Shown piece after piece: positions 23,606-34,585 of a stretch of 64,000 nt of DNA. Origin of the DNA: Ischnura elegans (Eukaryota > Arthropoda > Insecta > Odonata > Coenagrionidae); NCBI RefSeq assembly GCF_921293095.1, contig NC_060254.1, forward strand, positions 111,376,917 through 111,440,916, written 5' to 3'. A program made the position numbers and the translations under genes. Positions within the stretch are counted from its first letter, which is position 1. Each line of letters begins with the position of its first letter. Under the pieces are notes generated by a model, which ran no database searches, was not told the origin of the DNA, and saw nothing but the letters and a program-made list of their open reading frames with translations.

Positions 23606-23790
23606 TAATAATAATAATATCGTCTTTATTTCACAAGCAAATTTAGGACTAGATAGTCCTCTCTTACAATTAACTTGTTTGACAATCACATCCATGCCCT
23701 GGATGGTGGTCAAACCAGCCAGGTGGGATTTGAACCCCCAACCTCTAGGTTAGCAGTCGGGGACTTTACCCCTGTGCGACCAAGGCCGGC
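23606..23790 (-). mobile_element. tRNA-derived SINE
   Basis: Read on the minus strand it starts GCCGGCCTTGGTCGCAC and carries an A-box-like segment (GGTCGCACAGGGG) and a perfect RNA polymerase III B box (GGTTCAAATCC). It ends with an ATAAAG-type tail followed by a short (ATT)n repeat. Length about 185 bp. This is the layout of arthropod tRNA-derived SINEs with a simple-repeat 3' end. Confidence 0.8.
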
Positions 23791-23985
23791 AAATGGGTAA
23801 AGGGGAAAGAGCAAATATTTTTGTTGCAATTATCCAGTGTTTGATGTCAGTAATTCACGACATGTTTGAGTGATGAAGTTTGCTGGGGAAGAAGTCAGAA
23901 TGAGATATGGATGGTATAGTAATAAGAGAGGATCATGTGATGCAGTTATTAAGTGTTATGCTGAGTGTGGTATCTATAATTCATA

Positions 23986-24902
23986 CAGGGTTTGTATAAA
24001 AAGTAACTGGACTGAGCTCAGAAAACATATTTATTGGCAAAATTTCTACACTTTTCCTCTAGAAATCTTCGAAGTAGTCCTCATCGGAGTCGATAACTCT
24101 TTGGTACAGGTTTTTCCAGGGCTCAAACGCCCCGTGGAAGTCAACAACTTGCAAGGTATTTAGAGCCCTTGTTGTAGAGAGTTGAACGGCTTCCAGAGTC
24201 CCGAACTCCAGAGTCCCCTTCAATACTTTCTTGATCTTGGGGAATAGGAAGAAGTCTGGTGGTGCTGTATCCGGGCTGTCAAAATTATCCGGTTCGGTTT
24301 GCAGGCGATCAAGAATTTCTGAAGCAACAGCAGCACGACGCTCCTTTTGCTCGTCTATCAGGTGTTTTGGCACCAGCTTTGCACAGATCTTCCTCGTGGC
24401 CATGAACGGTCGTCTTATCAATTCCGATCTCTTATGCAATTGCTCGGATGCTCAGACAGCGGTCAGTGTGCAACATATCAAACATTTTTTTAATATTTGG
24501 GTCCGTGTGACTGGTTGATGGACGTCCGGCGTGCTGTTTGTTGTGGATGTCACTGCGGCCCTATCGGAAAATCTTGTGCCTCTGGAAGACTTGAGTTCTG
24601 GATATAGCGTCCTCACTGTAAACACCATTGATCGTTTGAAGAGTTTCTGTAGGTGTTTTCTTGAGTTTGACGCAAAATTTGATGTTAACACGTTGCTCGA
24701 TGATACGTTCCATTTTCACTCCGACGAGGTCACTGAACATGCACTGTGCTCTGGCACGATACTAACCCTCCAAGCGTCTGTAGGTAATTGACTCGGGTCT
24801 TTCCCTTGATCCCCCGCCATCACTATAGAACCAAGAATTGGTTTGTGCACGCTTCACCTGAGGGTCACAAGCTCAGTCCGATTACTTTTTATACAAAGCC
24901 TG
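23986..24902 (-). mobile_element. Mariner-family element, second subfamily, deleted
   Basis: The ends are CAGGGTTTGTATAAAAAG and its near-perfect inverse (CTTTTTATACAAAGCCTG), flanked by TA on both sides (23984-23985, 24903-24904). At 917 bp it has lost the middle of the transposase. Its ends and protein differ from the mariner at 17951, so it is a separate lineage. Confidence 0.93.
24059..24691 (-). pseudogene. Mariner transposase remnant lacking two catalytic residues
   Basis: The N-terminal part (from 24691) shows the mariner pattern in broken frames: NFASNSRKHLQKLF, then a DVHQPVTRT segment corresponding to the GRPSTSRT linker, then LKKCLICCTL. The frame 24439-24059 has MATRKICAKLVPKHLIDEQK, the region just before the first catalytic Asp. 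It then jumps to SPDTAPPDFFLFPKIKK, around the third Asp. The first and second catalytic positions are deleted. Confidence 0.85.
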
Positions 24903-24904
24903 TA

Positions 24905-25579
24905 TTTTAATTCATTCCTGTTCTTATTTGTTTAGGTTCTGAATTAACTGTAAATGTTACAGTATAATTGGGAGACTTTCTCTTTTGCTGTCAATCATAT
25001 TAACTTCTGAGCTTCTGAAGCTCCTCAGGGCTGCCTTTATTTCTATTCATTATGTTGAATGTGAGTGTTGAGTGCTCTTTCCTTCATTTGCGCATTCAAC
25101 CATGCACCATGGCATTGTATGACACTGGTTGGATCATGCAGACTTAAGTATTTTTATGCCCATATTTTGGTATATTGTCATTATAAGTTTTTTATATTTC
25201 GTCATAAGCATCAGAGTAAACAAATATTTGGTAGGTACTAATGGTGAGATTTCATTAGTCTTTTTTTAAATTAATAATGACTAACCTCTTAAAATTATGA
25301 TAATTACCCGAGGTAAGGCAAAGCCTGGGAAGTTTCACTTGGTGTTTTGTATGAATAAGGTCATGCAAAGAAGAAATTGGATTAATACACTGAGAGTGCA
25401 AAAATTTCAGGGTGGAATAATAATTTGCCTTGACTGGAGTTTCAACCAGTATTCCCTGAAAGTGTGCCAAGTGCTGTGTAACGTAAGCTGAGAAGGCATC
25501 TTCTTCTTGGTGCTGAACACACAAGCACGCTGTCTTTTAAGATTGTATTACTGGCTGCATAAACTATTAAGTCCTTTAA
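24905..25579. other. Intergenic stretch, nothing recognised
   Basis: AT-rich DNA with no convincing frame, RNA gene or repeat end. Confidence 0.4.
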
Positions 25580-25749
25580 CCCTTTCACTGAGCAGAACGT
25601 ACTAGGTACGTTCACAGCACTGAACATACCTAGTACGTTCTTAGGCAGGCTGCTGTGAACGTACCTTTTCTTCCTCCCTGCACTTTAAGGATAGCACTTT
25701 TGCCGCATGTGAGGGGTAGGTTTTGGGAGATTGAGCAGCAGCGAAAGGG
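25580..25749. mobile_element. 170-bp TTAA-type MITE with internal palindrome
   Basis: TTAA duplications (25576-25579, 25750-25753) flank CCCTTTCACTGAGC and GCAGCGAAAGGG ends. The left half has an almost perfect palindrome, GAACGTACTAGGTACG paired with TACCTAGTACGTTC. The TTAA target and CCCTTTC terminus fit a piggyBac-mobilised MITE. Non-coding. Confidence 0.8.
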
Positions 25750-25914
25750 TTAAAGCCAGTAAAACTCTGCAGAGGAAGTGGTAATGGCTTTGTAGTTCTT
25801 AAACAGAGGTAGCTGATAGAATATAGTCTGTAGTATTTACCCTTGACAATTTTCCCTAACATTTTCTAAGTAGATAATCTTATAGCATGCGTTCATGTGT
25901 ATCGTAAATGTATA

Positions 25915-28293
25915 CAGTAGAACCTCGGATAACAACCACAATCCATTCGAGAAAGCTGGTCGTTATCCGAAATGTTCGCTGTATGAAACAATTTTCCCCA
26001 TAAGATATTAAGGAAATGGGAATAATTGGTTCCTAGCTCCTATTGACTTGCTATTATATGAAAGTTACAGCCTATATAGGTATGCCTTTTTTAAATGAGA
26101 ATAGTTATAATATAGTAAAAATTGAGTTAAATGTAAATAAAAACATTAAAGAAAGCATTTAAATATAAGGAAACATAGGAAAACTGTTTTTACTGCCATC
26201 TGATGGCGTAAGTGGATGGAGGTGTGGGGAGTAAGGGGTGGAATTACTGCTTGGAGGGGGAATCCCCCTCTTTCAGAACTTTGAGGGAAGTCCTCTGTCG
26301 CTTTGAGGTTGAAGGAAAAAAGTTACCCAGTGTCTATTGCTTTTGCCTTTTTTGGAGCACTTTTTGATAATACAACATCGCATTGTCATTGAACATGTTT
26401 AGGCTCTTATTCCCTATCGTGCTGTTTGGGAAAGAGTTTTCTATAAACAATTGCAATTCCCCCCCTTTGCACACATTTCTTTAATCACCGAACTTGGGAC
26501 TTCCTCTTTTCCTTCCCCATCCGAAGATATATCCTCAGCCAAGTTCTTTTCTTCCAGAGCCTTAAGGTACAGCAACTCTTCAGTAGTGAGTTCATTGCCA
26601 TTCTCCTCCACAAGTTCGTCAGCATCGTCATTATCAACCTCCAACCCCATGTTTTGGCTGAGGGAAACAATTTCATCAACAATTTCTGGTTCAATTCCTT
26701 CAAAATCTCGCCCTGGAACATAGTGTGGCCACAGTTTCCTCCATCCTGCATTCATAGTATGGTGGTAGGTCACTTGGCTCCATGCATTATCCATAAGATG
26801 AATGCAATTCAAAATGTTGAAGTGATTCTTCCAAAATTCCTTCAGATTTAAGTTGGTATCATTTGTTATATTGAAACACTTTTTGAATAAGGCTTTTGTG
26901 TACAATACCTTGAAGTTTGAAATGATCTGTTGATCCGTGGGCTGCAGCAAGGGGGTTGTGTTCGGTGGCTGATAAAAAACTTGAATAAAGTCAAACTCTT
27001 CCTCTAAGTACTCTCTGATGCTTGGAGTGTGTGCTGGAGCATTATCCAGCACTGGAAGGCATTTGAGGGGAAGTTTGTTCTTCTGTAGATATTCTTTCAC
27101 AGTCAGGGCAAACACTTCGCTCACCCACTCAGCAAAAAATTGGCAGGTCACCCAAGCTTTAGATTTCGATTAGACCTCCACATAGCAGGCAATTTCTGTT
27201 TTATAACATTGTTCTTCTAGGATACTCTTGGATTGCCTGAATGGTAGCCTAATAGTGGCTTAAGCTTAAAATCCCCACTGGCGTTACCGCACAATAGAAG
27301 AGTTAGTCTGTCTTTCACAGGTTTGTGCCTTGGCAATGCTTTCTCTTCCTTCGTTATGTACGTTTTATTCGGCATCTTCTTCCAAAACAGTCCTGTTTCA
27401 TCCGTATTAAATACCTGTTGTGGGACATGCTCTCCATCTTCTATGATTTTTTTTAATTCAAGGAGGACCTTCTGTGCCCATGCCTTGTCGGAACTAGCTG
27501 CTTCCCCATGCCTTGTAATGCTGTGGATGCCTGATGTTCTGTGCTTAAAATTTTCAAACCAGCCTCGACTGGCTTTGAAAACAAAATCAATTGAAGCACT
27601 TGTTTTCCTCTGGGGTTTTCTTCTTCAAATCTTCGTAGATTTGCAGTGCCCTTTTCACCAATAAATACCTCACTGTTGCTAGCACCTTCTGTTTTTTAAG
27701 TAAATACAAAAGCAACAACTTTTCTAATTCATCTATTATTTTAGGCCTTAGCTTTGTATAACAATAATAGGCCTAAAATAATAGACGTTATAATACTAAC
27801 TCCTTTTGACACATTAGCTTCTTCAAGCTGCGCTTTTTTCTTTAAAATCGTCGAGATTGTTGACTTTGACATGTCGTATTCTCTTGCGATATCTTGCATG
27901 CCTCGTTTATACTTGGCAATCATTTCCTTCTTCAATTCAATTGTTGGCCGCTGTCTTCTCACTGAACTGCTGCCCTCTCTCTTAAACTTCTTTGGTGCCA
28001 TGATTGAAGGCTTAATGATTATTAAAATAAAGTAAAAAAATCATTAAAGAAGAAGGATGCACAACGATTAGGATAATGAATGTGTGTTCCTAACCGTGTA
28101 TCGAACACAAAGAAAGATGAGAAGGACCTGGCCTGTGTCCGCTGGTCATGTGTGCGTGACATAGTACACATAGAACACATGCATGGCTGCTACACATCTG
28201 TACGCTAACCAAAATTTTGTTCGCTATCCGGGGTAAATTTTTAGTGAAATTTTTGGTTGTTTTCCGAATTGTTCATTATTAGAGGCGTTGACT
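25915..28293 (-). mobile_element. Pogo/Tigger DNA transposon, decayed
   Basis: The left terminus CAGTAGAACCTCGGATAAC is the classic Tigger end, preceded by TA. The right end is degenerate (GTTCATTATTAGAGG..GACTA). The minus strand holds an N-terminal CENP-B-type DNA-binding part (from 28001) and a DDE domain (27151-26441), with broken frames between. At about 2.38 kb it is close to full Tigger length, so it decayed by point changes rather than by one large deletion. Confidence 0.9.
26441..28001 (-). pseudogene. Tigger (pogo) transposase, broken
   Basis: The first open piece (28001-27741) begins MAPKKFKREGSSSVRRQRP and includes EMIAKYKRGMQDIAREYDMS, a CENP-B-like helix-turn-helix. The last piece (27151-26441) has VLDNAPAHT, the second catalytic Asp region, and FYQPPNTTPLLQPTDQQII, the third, followed by an acidic tail. 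In between, several frames carry recognisable Tigger phrases (KASRGWFENF-, GNASGDFKL- and NRKAWVT-like) interrupted by shifts and stops. It cannot encode an intact enzyme. Confidence 0.88.
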
Positions 28294-28700
28294 AATGCAT
28301 TTTTTTGCAGGCTACAGTTTCCCAACTGCCTGTAAAATTGCTTTATATTCACTCCATTTGTAGAATAATAATAAAACCTAAATTTGTATAAATTTTTGTT
28401 GTTGCATCTGAAAAACAGTCCACTTTGAACTTTTTTAACCGTGTGCAAAATATTAATGGTTGCTACCAAAATTAACCATGGCTTCATCTATTAACAAATA
28501 GTAAAACATCTACCATGATAGATTAAATGCATAATATCTATTTATGTATTTGTGCCCACTGGTAATTTAAGTTTTTCATTTGGGTGTTGAAATGTAGTAG
28601 GATCTTGTATTCCGTTTTTGTATTTTTTCATAGATAACTAACAAAGATCATCTGGGCAATAATACCTAGTTCAATTCTACACTTAAATCATAATGAACTA
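28294..28700. other. Intergenic stretch, nothing recognised
   Basis: AT-rich sequence after the Tigger copy, without clear coding or repeat signals. Confidence 0.35.
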
Positions 28701-28708
28701 ATTTATGG

Positions 28709-28952
28709 GAGTGGCATAGCGAGGGGGGTCTGGACCCCCTCTGAAATATAAAAACAATTATGTAGGTACTTTATTCTTGGAAGAAGACAAAATGTTGAAA
28801 AATAATGAATTAATGAAAGATTTCTTTGACAAATGAAGTTTTTTCGACTATGAAACGTGTTAAAATTATGTAGTTTGAAACCCTCTACCTAATATGTACC
28901 CTGTTTTTCAAAATTCCACCTCCCCCAAACAAAATTCCTGGCTACCCCACTG
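28709..28952. mobile_element. hAT-type MITE, GTGGCATAGCGAGG family
   Basis: The ends GAGTGGCATAGCGAGG and CCTGGCTACCCCACTG are inverted repeats. The flanking octamers ATTTATGG and ATTAAAGG match at 6 of 8 positions, consistent with an aged 8-bp duplication. 244 bp, non-coding. The terminal core is shared in style with the MITEs at 49928 and 52162. Confidence 0.75.
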
Positions 28953-29250
28953 ATTAAAGGCCAGTATATCTGCAGTATAGGAGGATGAGGGGGATGGCTA
29001 TTTACTATTTCTTTTCTAATGATGGCATTGTGTACGTCATCTGTTTCTGAAGTGTTCCTCCTTTTTGAATCAGTTAATCCTGTTTTTTGACTTCAAAAGG
29101 TCACTCTAAATGTTTGCAGATGAATAAGATATTTTCCAATTTTTCATCCATTCTTTTACTATGATATACCCTTACTTAACTGTGAAGATGTTTTTAAAAT
29201 ATTTTCATGTGATGCCTCACAAATCAACTCGGAAACTTTTGCGCTGTACT

Positions 29251-29523
29251 AATGTGGTTGAAACGCTCCAGCACCATTTGCAATGATCGTGACGTCACTT
29301 GTTGGACAACTGAGCTGCCTGCATTGCAGCGCAAGCTGAAATGTGAAATTTTTAATTGCTATCCTGAAAGTTTGGCAATTGCAGGAAAATATGACCTCAC
29401 TGCCTAAAAACTGCAAAGGATATATTATTTCCCTATATGTGTACCAACAGTAACAGAAATTCCCCTCGTAGAGTTTCCATCGTGGAGTGGAAGGGCAAGA
29501 GATGAACAAGAATGTGGTTGAAA
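29251..29523. repeat. 247-bp segment between 13-bp direct repeats
   Basis: The identical phrase AATGTGGTTGAAA occurs at 29251-29263 and 29511-29523. The segment between them has no B box, TIR or coding frame. It could be a retrotransposed insert with a target duplication, or a tandem relic. Confidence 0.35.
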
Positions 29524-29810
29524 TCACACCCACTCTGCAGTACATTGTTTCAATAAAGTAATAACAGGAAATGCAAGTAACGCAATTTTAAGCATCCATT
29601 TATGAACAATATAATCTCACCACTTTGTGTGCCAATGTTTGAATTTAGAGCTGCATTAATAATGTCAACGAAGAATGAAGTGTCCACTGGTAATCTTTAT
29701 CTGCAACGTTAACCATTCATTAACGTCAATTTTGGCGACTACATATTAACCAAAAATTAACCCACCTTTACTTCGAATCCCCTCGTAAATTATGCTTTTA
29801 TCTGTTTATC

Positions 29811-30173
29811 CTATTTTGTGAGATTTACCTCTGTATTAGTGGAAGGCTCATGTTTTGTGGGTGGCCCCCCCTTTGATCCTGCCCTGCCTGCAGTGATATG
29901 AGTGTCACAGTGCCTACCACTACATGAACATGAAGAAGAGATCCTACCAACCCCAGATGTTGGGAAGCAGCCATAATTTTTCACAGTTTCCCTTATCGTT
30001 TGAATGGTCTCCCTCACCCAAGGATGGACCAATAACCAGAACACCATCACCTTTTGACCATGACAAATTATTTGACTAGTGAACATACTTAAATCACTGC
30101 TAAACTCTATATGTAGTGGTCGACCCATCCGCAACCTGGTGGATTCAAATGGTGGCTTTAAGCGTAACCACAA
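29811..30173 (-). pseudogene. Unrecognised coding-like frame
   Basis: A 120-codon minus frame with protein-like composition (GRPLHIEFSSDLSMFTSQ; a Cys/His-rich CSCSGRHCDTH). It matches no family I recognise and its start is not a good ATG context. It lies downstream, on the same strand, of another coding-like piece (30344-30701), so both may be relics of one gene or element. Confidence 0.25.
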
Positions 30174-30343
30174 TTGTGCATCCCTAATTACATTTCATTA
30201 TTGTAACTCCAATGGGGTTGCCCTGCTGCTGGTCCACTTGTCGTTCGACAATTGTCTTCATCAAGTTTCAATCTTTGAGAATTTTCCCCTGCTATCTATG
30301 AGAGGTCTTAACCTCTGGGCAAACTTCTTTTTCAGTTAAATGA

Positions 30344-30701
30344 TTATGAGTGAAATGACTGTCTCTTTAAATAATCAATTTGGACTTTTCCACCAAAATA
30401 AGGATGGATAACCAAAGAACTACATATTTCTTTTTGCTTTTGTAGTAATTTCTGTAATTCTCCAAGTAATACCCCAACATCAACTTCTTTGTCTCCATTG
30501 ATTCCAGGCAATGAATTTTTTGTCTTTAAGTCAGGGTTCATGTCTGTAGTCGGAACTTCTTGGGGATCAAAAGCTGAGATCTTTTCTAATACCTATTTTT
30601 CTGCTTAGGTCTTCTACCATAAGAGAACTAAGTTTGGTTGATGCCTTTTCAGCCATCTGCGTAGGTATTGACTTTACAGCAGCTGCTTTAGAGGTTGTCA
30701 T
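30344..30701 (-). pseudogene. Unrecognised coding relic with an inverted duplicate nearby
   Basis: From ATG 30701 the minus strand reads MTTSKAAAVKSIPTQMAEK and so on for about 45 codons. After a frame change it continues as NPDLKTKNSLPGINGDKEVD, then VGVLLGELQKLLQKQKEICS. The 77-bp stretch 30432-30508 recurs inverted at 30893-30969 with two differences, one of them silent. It reads like protein that has been under selection, but I cannot name it. Confidence 0.35.
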
Positions 30702-30969
30702 GCTTTGCAGATGTAATAAGTGGTTTTATCAAAAAAAGTACTCTTATGAATATTCTCGAGGCTCATTTTTAACTTCCTTAACTCTTTCAAAACTGTGGAG
30801 TTCTCTCCTTAGCATAAATGCAGGACTGCGCCCCAAGAGACTCTTCGGTCTTCTCTGTATGGAGCATTTATGTTGAACATTTGTTAAAATGGCCTGGAAT
30901 CAATGGAGACAGAGAAGTTGATGTTGGGGTATTACTTGGAGAATTGCAGAAATTACTACAAAAGCAAAA
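30432..30969. repeat. Inverted duplication, 77-bp arms
   Basis: Arm 1 is 30432-30508 (minus) and arm 2 is 30893-30969 (plus). They match at 75 of 77 positions and both encode PGINGDxEVDVGVLLGELQK in their own orientation. The 384-bp spacer contains a MITE left end (30782). Confidence 0.85.
30782..30890. mobile_element. Partial MITE related to the 3598 copy
   Basis: TTAA (30778-30781) is followed by CTCTTTCAAAACTGTGG, GTTCTC, GAGACTCTTC and ATGGAGCATTT, collinear with the left part of the MITE at 3598. No matching right end is found; it stops at the inverted-duplication arm. Confidence 0.45.
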
Positions 30970-31048
30970 TTACCGGGGTTTGGTGGATATATTTAAAGCA
31001 ATCCAGGAGCTTAAATGCATGAGACTACGTTTACATCTAAGCCTTTAA

Positions 31049-31963
31049 GCAATTTGGATCCCTTCTGCAAACGTGGACTGAGAAAGATTTCTTTCCTGCT
31101 ATAGCACTGTGTTAACAGATAAGAGAACAAATGTAAAAGATGACAACTTGATCACTAGCAATATTTCATTTGAAATCAAAGACATTTAAAAGTAATTTAT
31201 CTCTACGTAAGCTAGATATATGGATACACGAAGGATAAAATATGTATAATAGTGAATTCAGTCAATACTCCATGTATATTATTGCTTATATGTATTATTC
31301 CCGGTCAATAATATCCTAAATTTAGGGCAATAGGTGGGCCATGGGAAGGATGGCTCTCAATCAACATCAATTAATTTGCCGTTAAAATAACACCGATTTC
31401 AGGGTAAAAGAACATCGCTTTTGTAAAACAATAACTCCACTTTTGGCTATAGAATAACCCTACCTTTTGCATGCCCCTACCTATGAAAAAACCGTAAGGA
31501 CCTAATTTTCTATTATTGAATGTTTTTCTAAAATTGCAAAAAAATTACTCTTCTCTGAATCATAGCTACAGAGGTTAAAGATATTTACAAAAAGCAAAAT
31601 TTCAAGAACTCGACCTCCGTTCAGCGCCAGAGAAGTAGTGGTGAATTCACCCAAAAGTAAAAATTTAGAAGAAACACATTTTTGAAAAAAATGGCAATCA
31701 AAATAAGTTGGGAATCTGAGCCTTAGAAAGGGTAGCCCCTATAATGGCATGTCTCGATCGCAGTGACTCTCAACCAAATCCCATAGCTCATGCTACCTGT
31801 ACACCAACTCACAGTCAATAGTGGAAGACGATGAGGGAAATGACGACTCGACAAATCCCTGGATTACTTGAATCGCATGCAACATGCAATTCAGAAATGT
31901 ATCGTTCACTCGCATACCCTCTCAGGATAATGTCACCTAATATATGTAGTGCTGTCTGGGTTC
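31049..31963. other. Intergenic stretch, nothing recognised
   Basis: AT-rich with no convincing coding frame. Short open frames overlap on both strands without recognisable domains. Confidence 0.35.
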
Positions 31964-31967
31964 TTAA

Positions 31968-32294
31968 CACGTTGCGTACCGGGGTATTTAAATTCCCTTT
32001 AGGACTTCTGGGTGGAGGTGTTGAGATTGGAAATATGTGCCTAATATGGCGTAATTTCTTTGTTTTAAACATGGTTAAAAGCTAATGTTTAGAATATAAC
32101 TTTACCCAATCAAACGTTATGATGCATCAATTCATTTAGAATAACGAACAACAACTGAAAACGTACTAATGAATACGTATTGTACGCTTTAAAATTGTTT
32201 AGGTTGACGCGCCTAAATGACGAGAATCTTCGTCATCCGTCCGGAACGTTCGGGAAAAAAATGACGAGAATTCTCGCCATCCGTACACAACGTG
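31968..32294. mobile_element. 327-bp TTAA-type MITE (CACGTTGCGTACC ends)
   Basis: Perfect TTAA flanks (31964-31967, 32295-32298) surround inverted ends CACGTTGCGTACCG and CCGTACACAACGTG. Near the right end a phrase (ATGACGAGAAT..TCGTCATCCGT / TCGCCATCCGT) is directly repeated. Non-coding; piggyBac-type target preference. Confidence 0.85.
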
Positions 32295-33057
32295 TTAATA
32301 CCAAACTTATGGTGTGTAAATTCAAATACCACATCTAAAAAAATAGTATGCAGATGTAAGTATTATATTTTAGTGGTTGGGGGAAGGGAAGTAAGCAAAA
32401 CACTAATATTTCAGAATTTTTATGTATTTTTTTTAATTTCACCGTAAATTATGTGGAAAACAAAAATCGATTGCAAGAATAAGAATGTGCATTTCTTTTT
32501 CTTTCCAATGTATCAACTAAATGTGACCATTATCACTAATTTAAATATGCAAAAGAAAAAAGGTCTGCAGGCCTTAATAACAAACTTTACATGTATTTTT
32601 TGTGGAAATGATTCAGGGCCCATTCTTGAGCCTAATAGGCCCTTTGGAATAATGAAAAATAGTTAACATCCAATTCTCAGACCTACTGAGTATACGCACA
32701 AAATTTCATACAAATCAGTCCAGTCGTTTCGGAGGAGTTTGTCTACAAAAAACTGTGATATGCAAATTTAATGTATTAGATTTTGTTATGAAATGATGAA
32801 ACATGGAAGCATGAAGTTTTCGCTCAAAGCTGAGTGAGCACTAGGATTCTCACCGATCATATTTGATAGACACATAGGGCATAGATCTGTGGTAGTTTGA
32901 GGGTAGAAGCAAAAATATGTCAGTGTCTTGGATTTGCTTTGAAAGAATAGTAGATTATCTCCTTCCATTGTGGATTTTTCTGATCAAAATTTAGTCAAGT
33001 GCGAGAAATTTTCGAGTGAATATGTTTTACATTATTGGTTTTTTTAATAGTTCACGC

Positions 33058-34577
33058 TAGAGGTGGGGTAAACAGTTCATTTTGATGAACCGTTCACTTT
33101 AATCGTGTTCAGTAAAAAGAACAGTTCAAACTATCTATTCCTGGCGAACAATCAGGGTCATTCAGGTAGAAAATACTGTTTATTGGGCGGTTAGAGTACA
33201 TATATGAAAGCTTACTGTGGATTCATATGGTGCTTGCAGCATGTTATAGTAATATGAAGTAAATTCTGTCCCGGGCCTTTACTTAGTTATCCATGTGCAG
33301 GAAAATATCTGCTGTCCACTTAGACCAGATAAGCCAGAATTAATATTTATCAACCCAGCATCTAATGTTAGTAGCACGCGTAAGACAGTGAGAAATAATC
33401 AGTGTCATTGCCAAATTAGTACTTTAAGTTGAAAGTAAAAAATTGTAAAATGTTACAGCCATAAAATTCTGTAATATATTTTAACGTTAGACATGGAAAA
33501 CAAAAGAATAATTAAAGCTTTGAGGTGTATTTATGTGCAATTAAGCTAAGTGGTCACAAAATAATACATAAAATGTCGCGACATGAAAAACCTAAGGTCA
33601 TCAAATAAAATCACCAGAGATACATATTTTTTTCCTAATAAATAAAAGATAAATGCCTCTATAGAATTTTTCTGAAATAGTTCAAAGTCCTTCCCTTCGA
33701 TGTCTAATAAAACTTTGAACAAGTAACTTGAGGAAAAATGGAGCCAAAGTTGTGCTTCCCAAGATCATCAGTTCGGAGCTCTAAAAGCAACGCAGGATAA
33801 AATATAGATTAACCCAGTTAAAAGTTAATATCATCACAAATAATATAATAACAAAATAAATGGTGGGTATAACATAATTTAACAATTTCTGTATAACTTT
33901 TCTGTTTGATGAAACAGATTTTTTTCATTAACTAATTAACTTATTAAATAATTAACTAATCAAGACAAAATTTTAACCTTATGTTTAAATTAACTTTGTA
34001 CCATGGTAAAAATTATGAACAGATTACTGACCCTTAAATTGACTGCCTACCTGAACCATTTGCATCCTGTTCATCGAACGCAATTTTTCAAATGAACACA
34101 AAATCAAAATGAACGCTAGATCCCAAATTGACGGCCAGAAGAAACAACAGCCTCAGCAAAATGAATGCCCTGGGGAGATGAACGGCTTTAAGCTAATAAA
34201 CTAATATAAACTGCCCTAATATTTTGAGCACCCGTTAGGGCAGATAAAGCCGGTCAATAGCTAAACTGTTTCTTTTCGTGGACGGAGGGGAATGGCAGAG
34301 AAGGAAGGGGAGGGGCTAGGTCGTCTATGACGCACTTCGGCGGCCTTGGATGGTCTGAATGGTAACTGCCATCTATTGTCACCACAACGCACTTGCTGGA
34401 GTAAGATGCCGTTCAAAATACCACTTGGTGAGCATACCTGTTGGACCGGATATGCCTTACTTGTGCAGTACAGACATGAACATGGAATGGGAGTTAAAGA
34501 GAACTGTTCATTTTTGGACCGATTCATTTCATTGAACAGTTTGTTTTGGCAGTTCAGTTCTTTTTGGTCCATCTCTA
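33058..34577. mobile_element. Second non-autonomous hAT element (TAGAGRTGG ends)
   Basis: The ends are TAGAGGTGGGGTAAACAG and CCATCTCTA, flanked by GTTCACGC (33050-33057) and GTTCACAC (34578-34585), an 8-bp duplication with one mismatch. The subterminal DNA is full of GTTCA and TGAAC motifs in both orientations. It is 1520 bp, close in size to the 12713 copy and with similar terminal bases, but the interiors differ. No transposase frame. Confidence 0.88.
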
Positions 34578-34585
34578 GTTCACAC

